A DNA stretch of 64,000 nucleotides from CBDBBY01 sp965205055 (GTDB lineage: Bacteria > Pseudomonadota > Alphaproteobacteria > Rhodobacterales > Rhodobacteraceae): the NCBI GenBank assembly GCA_965205055.1, contig OZ242030.1:3224001-3288000 (forward strand), in the 5' to 3' direction. Positions 62,201 through 64,000 of this stretch are shown here, piece by piece. The notes under the pieces are model-generated. The model saw only the letters and a list, made by a program, of their open reading frames with translations. It was not told the origin of the DNA and did not search any database. Every line of letters begins with the position of its first letter. The first letter of the stretch is position 1. Position numbers and translations under genes: made by a program.

Positions 62201-62842
62201 GATATCGAATCCGCTTTCATCCTCCGGGAGCGGATCTTCCAGAACCACCCGCACGCCGTGCTCCCGCTTCAGCCACTCGATCAGCGTCGTATTCGGAGCC
62301 GCCGGCCCGCCGGTTTCCAGCCAATACGGACCCGCCGCTTGCTGCCTTGCCATCAGCACCGGCTGAAGGAACAGCGGCGCACGCCGCTTGCGCGGGTCCT
62401 TTCCGCCTGCTGCCTGCTCTTCCCATTGCAATGCTCCGAGTCCCAAGAAGCACGTCTGAAGGCCCGTCTCCTCGAATCGGCTCCGGGCTCGGCGGTAAAT
62501 CTGGACGGCGCTTCTGTTCACGGCATCCGGTTCCAGATCCAGATGCAGCACAACGCTCTTGGCTTTCCGCTTCGGCCCGTCCTCGGTTTCGCGGCCGGCG
62601 AGAGTCACCTTGCGCCCCGCCGCGAGAGCGTCTTCCACCGACGCCGCATCCGCGGCCGCCGCCCAAACGCAGATTGATCCCGGCCGCGCGTCCAGCAACC
62701 GGTTGCGGTACGTCAAGTCCAGAGCCCGCTCGCGCAGCCTCGCGATGCGCCCTGCGAGCGTACTTTCTTCTTGCTCCCGCTCGCTCGCGGCTGCGGCGCT
62801 TGCCGAGCCTTGCTCCGCCTCCATGCCTGCGCCCTCGTCCAT
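59249..62842 (-). CDS. DUF4011 superfamily-1 helicase with C-terminal Vsr/MTES_1575-like nuclease domain
   Basis: About 1197 residues. The N-terminal DUF4011 region has ALDLTYRNRLLDARPGS. Helicase motif I is FVLEGPPGTGKSQTIANII near residue 330. A long coiled, Ala/Arg-rich insertion follows (residues about 390-700). Motif II is LVLMDEASQIRPEDAV near 787, with LAGDPKQMPPTAFF; motifs V-VI are NVALTRARRRMIVVTS. The C-terminus has YESPLEEQIASALEARGW, RIDIGVVDPNEPGRYLAGIEADG and RQRVLEGKGWTLLRVWS, a Vsr-like PD-(D/E)xK nuclease. This architecture is frequent in defence islands. The start is ATG 62842; a TTG at 62899 would add residues that fall in IS-end-like sequence. An acidic DDEDDEDEDD tract lies after motif III. 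Confidence 0.85.
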   Translation of the reverse strand: MDEGAGMEAEQGSASAAAASEREQEESTLAGRIARLRERALDLTYRNRLLDARPGSICVWAAAADAASVEDALAAGRKVTLAGRETEDGPKRKAKSVVLHLDLEPDAVNRSAVQIYRRARSRFEETGLQTCFLGLGALQWEEQAAGGKDPRKRRAPLFLQPVLMARQQAAGPYWLETGGPAAPNTTLIEWLKREHGVRVVLEDPLPEDESGFDIAGLLEDVRKQLAEAGAQQFSVTPAAVLGIFEFQRLALWSELGRLGEQGLETLGAVAQELLGRETDAGFGGSGANCDARVLEATRSRHDLPCPIETDASQLEAVAMALDGRSFVLEGPPGTGKSQTIANIIATQIAAGRRVLFCAEKRAAIEAVATRLEQAGLMKWCLDLHGGGGETHPSKELGQALEAAYENKQRAEQSPGKHSAQTASTAHRDWLNAYAEAMHRDRGAGDGVTLRWAMEQAGASEGRVAHPLPDAEAGDLQEMLEMRLSVLGKIVRMRAGLNEIETRTFDQVRAERGMNASAQAKRIAEASRALRTAESEAREANRAVSEAAGGGLSGWWRRIGLRRHARSTTVAAKQAKGKLDMAAARDAHAPNLDGEAVELLADPRQIAKLEGALEVQALSKREEQWLNACGNALESAVETARKGDRSELEQLEDGLRRGWWAGWVDQWLTEDPALRHWSNAAHDDHLARFRASEDQWTGGEAAQEVSRLCDDRCTLPDLSARGREETALRREAKTLLNEARKRRSAKPLRRILAECSTLAPKLKPCLMLSPLDAARTLPEDFGADLVLMDEASQIRPEDAVGVLARTEQVILAGDPKQMPPTAFFQRSDDEDDEDEDDPGSTESVLDLALGRSMPLHRLTFHYRSRHEALIAFSNRAYYGGSLVTFPDPERDAQAVACIEAGGTYEAQRNVEEAKRVADLVGSHVLGPDGLTQSIGVVTFNKKQQRLVEDLLDKAREETPELEAFWHAPERDAPCVKNLETAQGDERDVVVLSTTFGPDPAGRQRSHFGPLNGRGGERRLNVALTRARRRMIVVTSLERERIGTPQSPRGVQDLKAFLKYAATGTLVATGDDRNDGDSLGGYESPLEEQIASALEARGWLLVPQIGVSGYRIDIGVVDPNEPGRYLAGIEADGAQYHGSKTARDRDRLRQRVLEGKGWTLLRVWSPDWWREHEAVTERLDKALRALLRGEETGMVGRDA

Positions 62843-63145
62843 GCCGTTAGTGTCGGGTGAATAATCCCCGGAACCGCCAAAGTAAAACTCCCCGGTCAAA
62901 AGTTCCGCGCAGTTTCTTTCCGCAGTCGGGTCGGGTGATCGGACTTATGTATTTCGTCTGCGATATTGCGTTCCCGTCGCCGACCTTGAAGAAAGCCGAC
63001 GACGGGGCGGTGACATGGATGACGGGGCAGCAAAAACGGCAGGAATTTCCGGATCGGCTGCTTGCAATGCTCAACCCGCAGGACTGAGAGTCAGGATTTC
63101 CCCGGCAGCGGAAAGTCGCAATGCGCTTGTCAAAGCAATAATCTT
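62843..63145. other. 303-base gap with an IS-end-like sequence
   Basis: TGTCGGGTGAATAATCCCCG at about 62851-62870 followed by GCCAAAGTAAAACTCCCC looks like an IS21-type terminus. A plus-strand frame at 62857-63087 (ending QEFPDRLLAMLNPQD) is not recognised and may be chance. The promoter of the helicase gene should lie here. Confidence 0.35.
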
Positions 63146-64000
63146 TCAATTGGTCTGAAGCGCGGCTTCTTTCAGAAGGCGGATAAAGGATTTTACGACC
63201 AGATTCGGATCTTCGCCCCGTCTTCTGACCAGCTTGATCTCGGACTGCAGATCGTACATGCCGCCCCCGACGGAACGCATCGCCCCTTCACGCACCCAAA
63301 TATCGGCAAGGCTTTCGGGCAGATACCCGACGTATTTCCCGGTCAGAACCAGCATGGCAACGCCTTCGATCTGATGGGCGCTGGCATTGGACCGCATCCG
63401 GCGTGAAATCGGCGCCACCAGATCTTCGTTCAGATAGGCTCGTTTGCAATAGTTGGCGTCGGGCAGCCGCCGCTGAACGTCTTCGTCGGTTTCAGCCTCG
63501 AACAATGGGTGCCCCCGAGCGCAATACAAGCCGATTTTCTCGATCCCCAGCAATTCATAGATCAGTCCCGGCTTGTGCCGGTGAAACACCCCGACGCCCA
63601 CAGCGATATGGCCGTCCTGCACCGCAATTTCGATGTCGTCCGGGGCCAGCGAATGTATCTCGATCGAGACATCCGGGGCAATTCTGGCCAGCTCGGCAAG
63701 AGCGCCCATGATCGGCGCGTCATCGTTGAACACCCAATTGTCTATTGCCGCCACCGACAGGCGGCCCACCAGCTTGCCGCGCGTTCCGTCCACGGCCTCG
63801 CCGAAGTGGTCAAGCGCCGCAAACAATTTGCGCGCGGCTGAATAGACGATCTCGCCCTTGTCCGTCAGGCGAAACCCTTTGCGGCCGCGCTGGCACAAGC
63901 GTATTCCCAGACGGGTTTCAAGGTCGGAAATCTGGCGTGAAATCGTCGAGGCGGAGACGTTCAGCGCGATCTGCGCCGCAGAAAATCCCCGCGCCTCGAC
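63146..64000 (-). CDS. LysR-family transcriptional regulator (5' end outside window)
   Basis: The frame runs off the window end. The visible 284 residues begin within the winged helix (SAAQIALNVSASTISRQISD, then LETRLGIRLCQRGRKGFRLT). The effector domain follows, with FGEAVDGTRGKLVGRLSVAA, IAVGVGVFHRHKPGLIYELL and a C-terminal FIRLLKEAALQTN. The regulated genes are presumably just beyond the window. It is tandem with the helicase-nuclease gene but separated by the IS-end-like gap. Confidence 0.88.
   Translation of the reverse strand, partial: VEARGFSAAQIALNVSASTISRQISDLETRLGIRLCQRGRKGFRLTDKGEIVYSAARKLFAALDHFGEAVDGTRGKLVGRLSVAAIDNWVFNDDAPIMGALAELARIAPDVSIEIHSLAPDDIEIAVQDGHIAVGVGVFHRHKPGLIYELLGIEKIGLYCARGHPLFEAETDEDVQRRLPDANYCKRAYLNEDLVAPISRRMRSNASAHQIEGVAMLVLTGKYVGYLPESLADIWVREGAMRSVGGGMYDLQSEIKLVRRRGEDPNLVVKSFIRLLKEAALQTN

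Noticed and set aside
61325..62677. Plus-strand 450-codon frame opposite the helicase-nuclease gene
   Set aside because: Antisense shadow with no recognisable domain; the minus strand has the complete helicase.
62857..63087. Plus-strand 76-codon frame before the LysR gene
   Set aside because: Starts within IS-end-like sequence and has no recognisable family; listed only as part of the gap.

Overview
The window looks like the replication-origin region of an alphaproteobacterial chromosome with moderately high GC. Gene order fits Rhodobacterales and relatives: fxsA, secB, dnaQ, coaE, aroE and maf on one side, and hemJ, rho, mnmE, mnmG, rsmG, parA and parB on the other. The core genes diverge from an AT-rich gap at about 37.6-38.0 kb that carries DnaA-box-like words, so this gap is my oriC candidate. 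Two identical parS-type 16-mers lie at the start of mnmG and inside rsmG. Taxon and origin are inferred from gene order and motifs; no search was run.

The core is interrupted by accessory DNA full of wreckage. From left to right: the end of a sugar-binding protein; a Ski2-like helicase pseudogene (one in-frame stop, one frameshift) and a DUF429-like gene; and a sugar or polyol catabolic region (5.0-13.8 kb). That region has an ABC importer and an SDR dehydrogenase divergent from a two-subunit transketolase, an FGGY kinase and a SorC-type regulator. Three copies of a 14-bp palindrome sit at its promoters. A 0.16-kb MITE-like element follows sorC.

The pair fxsA-secB, normally close neighbours, is split by a 19.5-kb island (14.8-34.3 kb). 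The island encodes an AcnX-type hydroxyproline dehydratase-like pair, a ProVWX-type betaine importer, a PAPS synthetase, CysQ, a sulfotransferase and a broken second copy, an Asp/Glu-racemase-like enzyme, a gamma-butyrobetaine-hydroxylase-like dioxygenase, an amidase, an SDR, an enolase-superfamily enzyme and two LysR regulators. The sulfation genes lie between proX and proVW.

Right of the origin candidate are pyruvate-dehydrogenase-like E1 genes, followed by a decayed E2 gene, and a DRL (DXR-II-like) oxidoreductase. Next come an ABC-ATPase pseudogene fused in frame to the upstream region of a PfkB kinase, hemJ, an IS5 remnant, an orphan antitoxin, and the rho-to-parB block. The last 11 kb look like a defence or mobile region: a HigB-type toxin with an HTH-ImmA antitoxin; an AAA+ ATPase whose downstream partner is almost deleted; a DUF4143 ATPase preceded by an unusual 22/23-bp tandem array; a large DUF4011 helicase-nuclease; and a truncated LysR gene.

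The many lesions next to intact core genes suggest a genome undergoing reduction or active IS-driven rearrangement.
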